The notes: a model not told the origin generated them from the letters alone. A stretch of DNA of 14,481 nucleotides from Caldithrix sp. RBG_13_44_9 (GCA_001771055.1 MESS01000003.1:66734-81214); one strand, 5' to 3'. Positions 1-8,143 are shown, counted from the stretch's first letter. Numbers and translations are program-made.

Positions 1-1703
1 GTAATAATCCACTGGTGAATGCCATGACAGTGGGGATCGTCAAACATGAGCAAACCGCTTCAGCTATTGCCAAAGGGGAGGGAAATCCGGTATTTGTCAT
101 AGGCTCCCGTACCGGGCGGGATGGGATCCACGGAGCGACCTTTGCTTCGGAAGAATTGAGTGAAAAATCAGAAGAGCGGCGCCCCAATGTACAGGTGGGG
201 GATCCTTTCAGCGAGAAGTTGTTGCTGGAAGCGAGCCTGGAGATGATCCGAGAAAAGATACTGGTGGGCATTCAGGATATGGGAGCTGCTGGAATTACCT
301 GCAGTACCACTGAAATGAGCGCCCGCGGTAATTGCGGAATGATCATCGATCTGGATAAAGTGCCGGTCCGTGAAGAAGGTATGACACCTTACGAGATCAT
401 GTTGTCTGAATCGCAGGAACGGATGCTCATTGTTGGTAAAAAGGGTAAGGAAAAAAGGATTAAGGAGATCTGTGATAAATGGGAACTGATCTGTGAGGAA
501 GTCGGCCGGGTGACCGATGAACCGGTGTTGAAAGTCTATTCTCAGGGGAAGAAGGTAGCAGAGCTGCCTCCGTATGATTGTGTACTGGGTGGAGGTGCAC
601 CAGTCTATCATCGTGAATATCAGCGTCCGGCTTACCTGGGGGATGTTCAGCAATTCGATTTTGAAAAACTGGAAGCGGTGAAAAATTTGGAGCAGGCATT
701 TCTGAAAGTATTCTCGTCTCCCAATATTGTTTCCAAGCAATGGGTATATCAACAATATGACCATATGGTTCGGACCAATACCTCGATCTTTCCCGGCGGG
801 GATGCAGCCGTAATTCGTATTAAAAAAACCAATAAAGCCATTTCGATGAAGACCGATGGTAACGGCCGGTATGTGTATCTGAATCCGCGGAGGGGAGGGC
901 AGATTGCGGTAGCGGAATCGGCCCGCAATGTGGTTTGTACCGGAGCCCAGCCTTTGGCCATTACCAATTGTCTTAATTTCGGCAATCCCTATAAACCGGA
1001 AATGTTTTATATGTTCCGGGAGGCAGTAGCTGGAATGGGTGAAGCCTGCCGGGCATTTGATACCCCGGTGACCGGCGGTAATGTCAGCTTCTATAATGAG
1101 AGTCCAGAGAGTGCGGTTTATCCTACTCCGGTGGTTGGGATGGTGGGATTGATCGAGGATCTCTCCCACATTACCAGTGCAGACTTCAAAGATAAAGGAG
1201 ATTTGATATATCTTATTGGAGAAACTGGAGTTGATATCGGCGGCAGCGAATTTCTCAAAGAGTATTATGGAAAGATCAGCGGAGATTGTCCGCAACTCGA
1301 TCTGGAAAGAGAACGTCTTATGCAGCAAAGCTTGCTGCAGGCCATTAGAGAAGGATGGATCAGATCTGCCCATGATGTTTCCGACGGGGGAGTGGCAGTG
1401 GCTTTGGCCGAATCCTGCATTATCAATAAAAACAATCCGCTGGGTGCAGTAATTGAATTGCCAGCCAGCAAACTGCGTCCCGAATGGTTTCTGTTCAGTG
1501 AAACTCAATCGCGGGTAGTCATTTCGCTCTCACCACGAAACAGGGAAACAGTAGAAAATTTCTTCAGTAAACAAAATATTATTTTAAATTATCTGGGAAA
1601 AGTGGGCGGTGACCAATTGGTGATTGGAAACTGGATAAATCTTCCACTGCGGAAAATCCTGGACATTTATTATCAGACCTTGCGACAGAAGATGGAAAGC
1701 TGA
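1..1703 (+). CDS. purL: Phosphoribosylformylglycinamidine synthase II, 5'-truncated by window
   Basis: PurL uses ATP and glutamine-derived ammonia to convert FGAR to FGAM in de novo purine synthesis. The reading frame is already open at the window edge: the codons from base 3 read NNPLVNAMTVG, a conserved internal stretch, so the GTG at 15 is not the real start. By comparison with the ~740-residue small-type PurL, roughly 175-180 N-terminal residues lie outside. Visible family motifs include GRDGIHGATFASEE, VGDPFSEKLLLEA, GIQDMGAAG (about 267-293), LSESQERM, YDHMVRTNT, NCLNFGNP, GGNVSFYNES, PTPVVGMVGLIED and HDVSDGG (about 1371-1391). The C-terminal repeat half (second AIRS-like domain, LFSETQSR) is intact to the TGA stop. 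No frameshift is seen. No purS or purQ is in the window. The next gene begins 70 bp downstream on the same strand. Confidence 0.97.
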   Translation, partial: NNPLVNAMTVGIVKHEQTASAIAKGEGNPVFVIGSRTGRDGIHGATFASEELSEKSEERRPNVQVGDPFSEKLLLEASLEMIREKILVGIQDMGAAGITCSTTEMSARGNCGMIIDLDKVPVREEGMTPYEIMLSESQERMLIVGKKGKEKRIKEICDKWELICEEVGRVTDEPVLKVYSQGKKVAELPPYDCVLGGGAPVYHREYQRPAYLGDVQQFDFEKLEAVKNLEQAFLKVFSSPNIVSKQWVYQQYDHMVRTNTSIFPGGDAAVIRIKKTNKAISMKTDGNGRYVYLNPRRGGQIAVAESARNVVCTGAQPLAITNCLNFGNPYKPEMFYMFREAVAGMGEACRAFDTPVTGGNVSFYNESPESAVYPTPVVGMVGLIEDLSHITSADFKDKGDLIYLIGETGVDIGGSEFLKEYYGKISGDCPQLDLERERLMQQSLLQAIREGWIRSAHDVSDGGVAVALAESCIINKNNPLGAVIELPASKLRPEWFLFSETQSRVVISLSPRNRETVENFFSKQNIILNYLGKVGGDQLVIGNWINLPLRKILDIYYQTLRQKMES

Positions 1704-1773
1704 GTAAATTTCTTTTTGGTGGTCATTCTCGTCCCATTTAATTAAGAATCAATAACCGGGAGGAGTAAAAACC

Positions 1774-3759
1774 ATGGAAGCAAAAATTTTCTGTTTCGGA
1801 TTAACCTGTTTGCTCTTTTTAAATCTAACCTGTGCTCCGATGCCAAAACCTCTCCCGCCAGGCATCAGCGAGATTTATGGAACAGTTGAAGATAATGAAT
1901 CGGGGTCGAAGTTACCGAAGGTCAAGGCGAGGCTTCGCGGATACGAAGCCACGACTTTCACTGATGATACTGGGAATTTTTCTTTTAAAGATCTGGCTGC
2001 CGGGCAATATACTATTGACTTTAATTTATCCTACTACTTTCCGGTCACTATTCGACAAATAAACATTGGCTATGGAGAACATTACAAGTTGGATGTAAGG
2101 CTTAAATCAATCTCTGAAGGGTCTGATTCATTACTGGATGTGAAAAGCGGACAAGGTTCGCCGAAGTTTCACGCTGAAACTACCATTATTCCCCAGGGAA
2201 CAAAAGTAGTACCGGTAGAACCTTCGGCAGATTTTTCTCCCATTGAAAGTGATCATCAGAGGCAAATTCCTGAAATAAAGGCAGCGACACATAATGATAA
2301 TGAAGAGTATCCTTTTTATCTGGATTACTTACAGCGCTTTAAGGATATCAAGGATGTTTATCATCGCAATTTTGAAGACCGGCTGATCTTAAGGATTGTT
2401 GACGATTCTGATCGTCCATTATTCAATGTACCCTTCAGAATTTTTTCGACCGGCGGTGATGAAGAGTGGAAGTCTCTAACCTATTCCAATGGTGAGAATA
2501 TTATCTATCCTTATATTCTCTTCAGTAAAGCAGCCACCGACTTGCTTTCAGTGGAAATAGACTATCAAAACTACCGGCTGCAGAAAGAAATGAAGATTTC
2601 GCATGACCGCATTACCGTTATTAAAATTCCACAGGCCGTCCGTACAGCCGAGATATCGGTGGACATTCTGTTCATTCTCGATACTACCGGCAGTATGGGA
2701 GACGAGATCCAGCAGTTACAGGATAATATCTATTCTATTTTTACCAGAATTCATAATCAGTATAAATTTCTTCCCTTGCGCTTCGGGTTAATTCTCTATC
2801 GGGACAGAGGAGATAAATATCTGGTTCAGAAATTTGATTTTACTGAGAGTATCGAGGAGTTTCAAATATATCTGGATCGGGTAGAATCCGGAGGTGGTGG
2901 TGATAATCCGGAGGATATCCAGATTGCCTTAAAGGAATCTCTGCAATCCCTGAGTTGGTCGGCTAACAACCTGAAGATTGCCTTTCTGGTTGCTGATGCC
3001 CCACCCCACCTGGACTATGATCAAACCTATACCTATCTTGATGCCGCTAAAGAAGCCAATCAAAGGGCAATTAAACTGTACACTATTGGTGCTTCGGGTC
3101 TGGATATCGCTGCCGAATATGTCTTCCGCCAGATTGCGGTACTCAGTTATGGTGAATTTATTTTTTTGACTTATGGCGAAAAAGGAGAGAGTGATGGGAC
3201 CGATACCGGAAAAGTGAGTCATCATACCGGTGATAATTATGAGTCCCATAACCTGGATGATTTGGTGGTGAATATCGTCAAAAAGGAAATATCATACCAG
3301 CTTCCGGAAGAACAGATTGCCAGGAAGGTTGTCGAACCGGTCATTCAGGAAGGTCACCTTAAAATCCGGTTAGATAATCTGTGGGTACAAATCGTTAAAA
3401 GTTTACAGGAATCGTTTGACCAGGAACCGGTGGTGGTTATGGCACCCATTGCCGCCCAAGCCCATGAGCTCAAAGAGTTAGCAGATTATCTTTATCAAAC
3501 CAGTATGATATCCCTGATATCAACCTATCGAATGAAATTGGTGGAGCGGGATCGACTGGATCAAATATTGACCGAGAAGGGATTATCATTGGCCGGCTTG
3601 ATAGCTGAGGAAAATTATCAAGAACTTATGCAGCTTCTGAAAAGCAACATCATCTTTCTGGGTGATCTGGGATACGCTGGTATGGATCCGGTGATTTTCA
3701 TGCGGGCGGTAAGAACTGATACCGGGCAATTGCTGGCCGCAGCCAGGATAAGGTTGTAG
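1774..3759 (+). CDS. Envelope vWA protein with carboxypeptidase-regulatory-like and CsgG/FlgO-like domains
   Basis: A 661-residue protein of unknown function with a recognisable architecture. Residues 1-20 form a hydrophobic signal-like segment ending LNLTC; this is a poor lipobox (Asn at -3), so it is a possible lipoprotein, otherwise secreted. Residues ~32-112 resemble a carboxypeptidase-regulatory-like beta domain (IYGTVED, TDDTGNFSFKDLAAGQYTI). Residues ~294-505 are a von Willebrand factor A domain with a MIDAS motif D303-T-T-G-S307, a GGGGDNPED loop (373-381) and VADAPPH (407-412). Residues ~520-661 resemble the CsgG/FlgO/LpoB family (LVERDRLDQILTEKGLSLAG, then TGQLLAAARIRL). The ATG is supported by GGGAGGAG at 1758-1765 with 8-nt spacing. 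It follows purL by 70 bp, with no clear terminator between them. The domain calls are by eye; the vWA is certain, the CsgG-like assignment is likely. A metal-dependent adhesion or envelope-complex role is inference. Confidence 0.85.
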   Translation: MEAKIFCFGLTCLLFLNLTCAPMPKPLPPGISEIYGTVEDNESGSKLPKVKARLRGYEATTFTDDTGNFSFKDLAAGQYTIDFNLSYYFPVTIRQINIGYGEHYKLDVRLKSISEGSDSLLDVKSGQGSPKFHAETTIIPQGTKVVPVEPSADFSPIESDHQRQIPEIKAATHNDNEEYPFYLDYLQRFKDIKDVYHRNFEDRLILRIVDDSDRPLFNVPFRIFSTGGDEEWKSLTYSNGENIIYPYILFSKAATDLLSVEIDYQNYRLQKEMKISHDRITVIKIPQAVRTAEISVDILFILDTTGSMGDEIQQLQDNIYSIFTRIHNQYKFLPLRFGLILYRDRGDKYLVQKFDFTESIEEFQIYLDRVESGGGGDNPEDIQIALKESLQSLSWSANNLKIAFLVADAPPHLDYDQTYTYLDAAKEANQRAIKLYTIGASGLDIAAEYVFRQIAVLSYGEFIFLTYGEKGESDGTDTGKVSHHTGDNYESHNLDDLVVNIVKKEISYQLPEEQIARKVVEPVIQEGHLKIRLDNLWVQIVKSLQESFDQEPVVVMAPIAAQAHELKELADYLYQTSMISLISTYRMKLVERDRLDQILTEKGLSLAGLIAEENYQELMQLLKSNIIFLGDLGYAGMDPVIFMRAVRTDTGQLLAAARIRL

Positions 3760-3784
3760 ATTAAAAAATAAGACAGAAGACAAA

Positions 3785-3812
3785 GATTAAGGGATAATGG
3801 ATAATGGATTGA
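3785..3812. repeat. Degenerate 7-bp tandem repeat
   Basis: Four adjacent heptamers: GATTAAG, GGATAAT, GGATAAT, GGATTGA. The central two are identical. They lie 26 bp after the vWA gene stop, in the ~250-bp gap before nfo. Heptad-period AT-rich spacer repeats of this kind are common in some bacterial genomes; no function is assigned. The rest of the gap (3813-4011) is AT-rich, and I find no convincing promoter, terminator or RNA in it. Confidence 0.5.
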
Positions 3813-4011
3813 CAATACCGGTAGTTGATATGAAAGCAAGCTCGGCTAAGGATTGTTGAATTTTCTTATAAAATTTAATTTTCTGCTTTTCCATTGGAAT
3901 GGATTGAAGCATCTTTAATGGGGAGCTAAGTAAGAATTTTTTAAATATACCTTTTTGCCTTCCCAGATCAATTTCGGTATTTAGAAAAAATCTCATTTTT
4001 ATTCATTGAAC

Positions 4012-4899
4012 ATGACAACTTCTCCGAAGTCTGATTCACTATCTAAAAAATTTCCTCCAATGGGTGCTCATACTTCTATCGCCGGAGGATTGCAAAACGC
4101 TGTCTATTCTGGAAAAGAAATAGGCTGTGATGTAGTGCAGATTTTCGGCAAGAATCAGATGCAATGGTGGGGAAGATCCCTTTCTTCTGAAGAAGTCGAT
4201 AAATTTCAAAGGGCTGTTGCGGAGACCGGAGTAATACCGATAGTGGTTCATGATTCTTACCTGATAAATCTGGCTGGTACTGATAAACTCATTTATCAGA
4301 AATCATTTGAAGCCGTAGTTGATGAACTGCAGCGTTGTGAGATCTTACGGATTCCATATTTAGTCATGCATCCGGGATCACATCTGGGAGAAGGGGAACA
4401 AAAAGGATTGGATCAGCTGGCAGACGCACTGCGTCAATGTTATGAAGAAGCCGGGGTTTTAAAAACTTCAATTTTACTCGAAACCACCGCCGGGCAGGGA
4501 AGCAATCTGGGTTATACTTTTGAGCAGTTGAAATACCTGATTGACCAGAGCGGACTGAAAGAAAAAATCGGGGTATGCCTGGATACCTGTCACATATTTG
4601 CTGCCGGATATGATCTGCGGAATAAAAAGGTCTGGGAGAGCAGCAAACAGAAATTTGAGCGAATTATCGGCCTGGAAAGATTGAAAATCATTCATGCCAA
4701 TGACAGTAAGAAAGATATGGGAAGCAGGGTAGACCGCCACGCCCGTATTGGGGAAGGGGAGATTGGTCTTAGGGGTTTTGCTACTTTATTGAAAGATCCT
4801 GATTTGCGGGAAATTCCTTTTATCCTGGAAATACCGGGAGGGGAGGAAGCGTACCGTGAGGATATTTACCTGCTTCGAAAAATGATAAAGCGAAAATAA
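4012..4899 (+). CDS. nfo: Endonuclease IV (AP endonuclease, zinc TIM barrel)
   Basis: Nfo incises DNA 5' of abasic sites and trims blocked 3' ends in base excision repair, using a three-zinc centre. From the ATG at 4012 (295 residues), all nine metal ligands known from the E. coli enzyme have equivalents: H80 (VHDSY), H120 (VMHPGSH), E157 (LLETTAG), D191 and H194 (CLDTCH), H228 (IIHAND), D241 and H243 (RVDRHARIGEGEIG), and E273 (FILEIPGG). Start choice is uncertain. An in-frame TTG lies at 4006, and an ATG at 4060 just before GAHTSIAGG matches where most family members begin; none has a clear Shine-Dalgarno sequence. I chose 4012 as the first ATG. The gene stands alone: a 252-bp gap lies upstream and convergent pruA lies downstream. 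A weak hairpin (AGCCG/CGGCT, 4956-4974) without a T-tract follows it. Confidence 0.95.
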   Translation: MTTSPKSDSLSKKFPPMGAHTSIAGGLQNAVYSGKEIGCDVVQIFGKNQMQWWGRSLSSEEVDKFQRAVAETGVIPIVVHDSYLINLAGTDKLIYQKSFEAVVDELQRCEILRIPYLVMHPGSHLGEGEQKGLDQLADALRQCYEEAGVLKTSILLETTAGQGSNLGYTFEQLKYLIDQSGLKEKIGVCLDTCHIFAAGYDLRNKKVWESSKQKFERIIGLERLKIIHANDSKKDMGSRVDRHARIGEGEIGLRGFATLLKDPDLREIPFILEIPGGEEAYREDIYLLRKMIKRK

Positions 4900-5006
4900 A
4901 GTCATAAAGGACTATTTCCCTCCTACTCCTTCTGTCAACTTTGAACAGTTTTGTCAGCCGTGAAATGATCGGCTAATTATTAATGGTTATTTTGTGATAA
5001 TTCCTC

Positions 5007-5036
5007 AAAAAAAGACCCCCGGATAATCAGGGGGTC
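5007..5036 (-). terminator. Rho-independent terminator of pruA
   Basis: Perfect 7-bp stem GACCCCC (5014-5020) / GGGGGTC (5030-5036) with a 9-nt loop. Read on the - strand it is followed directly by seven T's (A's at 5007-5013). It starts 25 bp after the pruA stop. In the + direction the run after the stem is only CTTCATTTT, so it is a weaker stop for nfo transcripts. Confidence 0.9.
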
Positions 5037-5060
5037 CTTCATTTTGTGGTGATCTCAGAA

Positions 5061-6695
5061 TTATTTTTCCTTCATAAAGGGATAGCGGTAATCCTTGGGG
5101 GGAATAAAATTCTCCTTGAGGGTGCGGGGAGTTACCCAGCGGATCATATTCAGGTAACTGCCGGCCTTATCATTGGTGCCGCTGGCCCGCCCGCCGCCGA
5201 AAGGCTGCTGGCCGACCACTGCCCCAGTCGGTTTATCATTGATGTAAAAATTACCGGCTGCATTTACCAGAATTCTATCCGCCAGTTCTATCGCATATCG
5301 GTCCTGCGAAAAGATTGCTCCGGTTAGAGCATAAGGAGAAGTCTCATCGCAGAGGTGAAGGGTCTCTTCGTATTTATTATCGTCATAGATGTAGAGGGTG
5401 AGCACCGGGCCGAAGATCTCCTCCTGCATGGTGCGGAATTTCGGATCTTTTGCCACCACCACCGTAGGCTCAATAAAGAATCCTTTTTTATCATCGTAAT
5501 TTCCTCCATGAATAATTTCGGCATCCTTCGATTTTTTAATATATTCAATATATTCGGTGATGGTGCTGAAGGCTCCCCGGTCAATTACAGCATTCATGAA
5601 ATTGGTAAAATCTTCCACATCTCCCATCTTGATGGTTTTTAATTCCTGCAAAAGATAGGATTTTAAATCCGCCCAGATCGACCTGGGAATATAAGCCCGG
5701 GAGGCGGCCGAACATTTTTGTCCCTGATATTCAAATGCTCCGCGGATCAATGCCACACCTAAGGCAGTCAGGTCAGCACTTTGGTGTGCAAAAATAAAAT
5801 CTTTTCCGCCGGTCTCGCCCACAATGCGGGGATAGCCGCGGTATCTGCTGATATTTTCTCCCACCGTTTTCCACATGCTTTGGAAAGTGGCAGTGCTTCC
5901 GGTAAAATGGATTCCTGCCAGATGAGGAGAGTTTAAAACAGGATTTCCGACCTGACCACCGGAACCGGGAATGAAATTGATCACTCCTTCTGGCACCCCG
6001 GCTTCCTGAAAGAGTTTCATTAAAAAGTAAGCGGAGTAAACTGCACTGGAAGCTGGCTTCCATAAGGCGACATTTCCCATGATAGCCGGACAAGAGGGAA
6101 GATTTCCGGCAATAGAGGTGAAATTAAATGGGGTCACGGCAAAAATAAAACCTTCCAGGGGCCGATATTCCAACCGATTCCAACTGCCCAGGGGAGAGTA
6201 GGGGGGTTGCTGTTCAAAGATCTGCATAGCATAGTAACAGTTGAAGCGGAAAAAATCGGTTAATTCGGCTGCGGCATCGATCTCCGCCTGGAAAGCATTT
6301 TTACTTTGGCCCAGCATAGTGGCGGCATTCGAAGTATCGCGCCAGGGACCGGCCAGCAGGTTGGCCGCTTTCATAAAGATTGCTGCCCGGTCGTACCATT
6401 GCATGGCAGCCCATTTTTTTTGAGCTTCCAGAGCGGCGGTTATAGCCATCTGAACTTCTTTTTCCCCGGCCTGATGATATTCTGCCACTACTATCTGATG
6501 ATCATGAGGAAGGATGCATTTTCCTTTTTTCCCGGTTTTTATCTCTTTTCCTCCAATGATAAGCGGAATTTCAATCTGCTTTCCCTGCAGTTCAGTCAGT
6601 TTCGCTTTCAGTTGGATTTTCTCGGCTGAACCTGGAGAATAGGACCTTATCGGTTCATTGGGGGGAAGTGGAAGGTTAAATTTTGCGTTTGCCAC
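5061..6695 (-). CDS. pruA: L-glutamate gamma-semialdehyde (1-pyrroline-5-carboxylate) dehydrogenase
   Basis: This enzyme oxidises glutamate semialdehyde (open-chain P5C) to glutamate with NAD+, the last step of proline, ornithine and arginine catabolism. The 544-residue protein is the single-function type found in animals, fungi and Bacteroidota, not the PutA fusion. Visible parts are TPFNFTSIAGNL (188-199, nucleotide-binding region with N191), K213 in LWKPA, FTGST (264-268), general base E294 in VGETGGKDF, nucleophile C328 in GQKCSAASR, EEIFGPVL, and PFGGGRASGTNDKAG near the C-terminus. The start is a GTG at 6695; AGGAG seven bases upstream decides it, and no in-frame upstream alternative is needed. 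The gene is flanked by its own promoter candidate and a strong terminator, so it is monocistronic. No proline dehydrogenase is in the window. Confidence 0.97.
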   Translation of the reverse strand: MANAKFNLPLPPNEPIRSYSPGSAEKIQLKAKLTELQGKQIEIPLIIGGKEIKTGKKGKCILPHDHQIVVAEYHQAGEKEVQMAITAALEAQKKWAAMQWYDRAAIFMKAANLLAGPWRDTSNAATMLGQSKNAFQAEIDAAAELTDFFRFNCYYAMQIFEQQPPYSPLGSWNRLEYRPLEGFIFAVTPFNFTSIAGNLPSCPAIMGNVALWKPASSAVYSAYFLMKLFQEAGVPEGVINFIPGSGGQVGNPVLNSPHLAGIHFTGSTATFQSMWKTVGENISRYRGYPRIVGETGGKDFIFAHQSADLTALGVALIRGAFEYQGQKCSAASRAYIPRSIWADLKSYLLQELKTIKMGDVEDFTNFMNAVIDRGAFSTITEYIEYIKKSKDAEIIHGGNYDDKKGFFIEPTVVVAKDPKFRTMQEEIFGPVLTLYIYDDNKYEETLHLCDETSPYALTGAIFSQDRYAIELADRILVNAAGNFYINDKPTGAVVGQQPFGGGRASGTNDKAGSYLNMIRWVTPRTLKENFIPPKDYRYPFMKEK

Positions 6696-6742
6696 TGCAG
6701 TACTCCTTATGTTTTCTTACCTATTTTTTATTTCTGAATTTT

Positions 6743-6755
6743 CTGATATCATCAG
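6743..6755. promoter_or_regulatory. Inverted repeat near predicted pruA transcription start
   Basis: CTGAT-ATC-ATCAG, with 5-bp arms and a 3-bp centre, lies a few bases downstream of the pruA -10 candidate, where a repressor could block initiation. The arms are short, so chance is possible in this AT-rich spacer. Confidence 0.25.
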
Positions 6756-6761
6756 CAAAAA

Positions 6762-6790
6762 AATCTAAATACATTCATCTTAAATGTCAA
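6762..6790 (-). promoter_or_regulatory. Candidate sigma-70-type promoter of pruA
   Basis: On the - strand a perfect TTGACA (6790-6785) is followed after 17 bp by TAGATT (6767-6762; four of six consensus matches). Predicted initiation is near 6755, giving a leader of about 60 nt that ends in the AGGAG of pruA. A second AATTGACA on the same strand lies at 6870-6863, with only a poor -10. The match is to the generic consensus; Bacteroidota-type promoters differ. Confidence 0.45.
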
Positions 6791-6917
6791 TTCAATAAAA
6801 AATCAAAAAAGTATTTTTTTGTATAAATGTTGAAGGCATTCATAAATTGGACATTATTTTTCTGTCAATTATTTTTTTAAGAGGTAAATTATATCCGAGG
6901 GATATTTAAAATGAAAC

Positions 6918-6947
6918 TATAATAATGCTTTATAAAGCTTTTATAAA
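6918..6947 (+). promoter_or_regulatory. TATAAT box and duplicated palindromic octamer upstream of asnA
   Basis: TATAAT at 6918-6923 has no good -35 partner. Just after it, the self-complementary octamer TTTATAAA occurs twice (6929-6936 and 6940-6947), 11 bp apart start to start, about one helical turn, with GCT between. This would lie at the predicted transcription start and could be an operator. It is seen directly as a repeat; its function is inference. Confidence 0.3.
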
Positions 6948-6988
6948 TTCTTATCATTTCGGTGGTTTTAATTGTTGTCGAGAGAGAT

Positions 6989-8029
6989 ATGATTGAAAAT
7001 TTGATTATTCCGACCGGATATACTTCGGTACTGGGTCTCAAGCAGACTGAACAGGCGATTCGCCATATTAAGGAGTTCTTTCAGATCAATTTGGCCTTTG
7101 AGTTAAATTTGATTCGAGTTACCGCTCCACTGTTTGTTAAATCTCACACCGGTATTAATGATGATTTGAACAGTGTTGAAAAACCTGTATCTTTTTTTGT
7201 GAAAGATCTGAATAATCTTCCGGTAGAAATTGTTCAATCATTGGCCAAATGGAAAAGGTTAGTGTTGGCGGACTACCAATTTAAAGTTGGCGATGGTTTG
7301 TATACCGATATGAATGCCATTCGGCCGGATGAAAGACTGGACAACCTGCATTCCCTCTATGTTGACCAGTGGGACTGGGAAAAAGTGATCCCCCGGAAGG
7401 ATCGAAATCTAAATTATCTCAAGAAAATTGTAGATAAAATTTATGACGTAATTAAACGAACTGAAAAGTATATCGGTTATCTCTACCCGGAAATAAAACC
7501 AGTTTTACCAGAAGAGATCACTTTTATCCATGCGGAGGATTTGGAAGATAGTTATCCCGATTATTCTCCTAAACAGAGGGAGAATATCATCTGTAAGGAA
7601 AAAAAGGCGGTTTTTTTAATTGGAATTGGAGCCAATCTGAAGAATGGTCAGCCGCATGACAGCAGAGCACCTGATTATGATGATTGGTATTCCCCTACCC
7701 CCAAGGGCAAGCGGGGTTTGAATGGGGACATCCTGGTGTTTTATCCTGTTCTTGATTGTGCCTTCGAGCTATCATCGATGGGTATAAGAGTAGATGCTGA
7801 GACACTGCTGCAACAATTGGCAATCCAGGATGTACTAAACCGGAAAGAATTGTATTTTCACAAGCGTTTACTGGAAAATTCCCTGCCGCAATCCATTGGG
7901 GGTGGAATCGGTCAATCCCGTTTATGTATGTTTTTCCTACGTAAAGCCCATATTGGTGAAGTCCAAAGCAGCATCTGGTCTGATGAGATGATCCAGAAAT
8001 GCCGGGCCAATAATATTTATCTACTCTAA
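6989..8029 (+). CDS. asnA: Aspartate--ammonia ligase (asparagine synthetase A)
   Basis: AsnA makes asparagine from aspartate, ammonia and ATP (giving AMP and PPi), with a fold like class II aminoacyl-tRNA synthetases. From the ATG at 6989 the protein is 346 residues, slightly longer than the ~330 of E. coli AsnA. Conserved segments are SLAKWKR (84-90), GLYTDMNAIRPDE (103-115) and LHSLYVDQWDWE (120-131), HDSRAPDYDDW (223-233), GLNGDILV (243-250), FELSSMGIRVDAETL (259-273) and GGGIGQSRL (304-312, motif-3-like). An upstream in-frame GTG (6962) would add nine residues with no ribosome site; GAGAG just before 6989 and family alignment favour the ATG. It is divergent from pruA and is followed by a 114-bp gap. 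Confidence 0.97.
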   Translation: MIENLIIPTGYTSVLGLKQTEQAIRHIKEFFQINLAFELNLIRVTAPLFVKSHTGINDDLNSVEKPVSFFVKDLNNLPVEIVQSLAKWKRLVLADYQFKVGDGLYTDMNAIRPDERLDNLHSLYVDQWDWEKVIPRKDRNLNYLKKIVDKIYDVIKRTEKYIGYLYPEIKPVLPEEITFIHAEDLEDSYPDYSPKQRENIICKEKKAVFLIGIGANLKNGQPHDSRAPDYDDWYSPTPKGKRGLNGDILVFYPVLDCAFELSSMGIRVDAETLLQQLAIQDVLNRKELYFHKRLLENSLPQSIGGGIGQSRLCMFFLRKAHIGEVQSSIWSDEMIQKCRANNIYLL

Positions 8030-8143
8030 ACAATTTCCGGGTCTATGGGTGATGATTCTTTTCTCAAAATGATCAAAGTTTTGTTTACACTTTTTAGCTA
8101 ATTCTACTCAGTATAAATGTTCTTGCTTTAAAAGGAGGATAAA

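Noticed and set aside
15..17. GTG at 15 as the real purL start.
   Set aside because: The frame is open to the window edge and the upstream codons match conserved internal PurL sequence; the gene is truncated by the window, not short.
168..1508. Long antisense open frame (446 codons) on the - strand.
   Set aside because: It lies wholly inside purL, whose protein is unmistakable; the antisense translation is rich in His, Arg and Phe with no recognisable motif. It is a codon-bias shadow.
3809..3837. TTGACA at 3809-3814 as a promoter for nfo.
   Set aside because: No -10-like hexamer at 15-19 bp spacing, and the hexamer falls within or next to the 7-bp repeat array.
3787..3996. 69-codon - strand open frame in the gap between the vWA gene and nfo.
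   Set aside because: No ribosome site, no recognisable motif, and its 3' end runs into the 7-bp repeat. Not enough support to call a gene.
4956..4974. AGCCG/CGGCT hairpin after nfo as its terminator.
   Set aside because: Only a 5-bp stem with a 9-nt loop and no following T-run; too weak to call.
6847..6875. TTGGAC, 17 bp, TATTTT as an asnA promoter.
   Set aside because: Weak -10 in very AT-rich DNA; many equally good matches are expected by chance.
8084..8117. TTTACA and TATAAA upstream of the CMD gene as a promoter.
   Set aside because: The spacer is 22 bp, outside the workable range.
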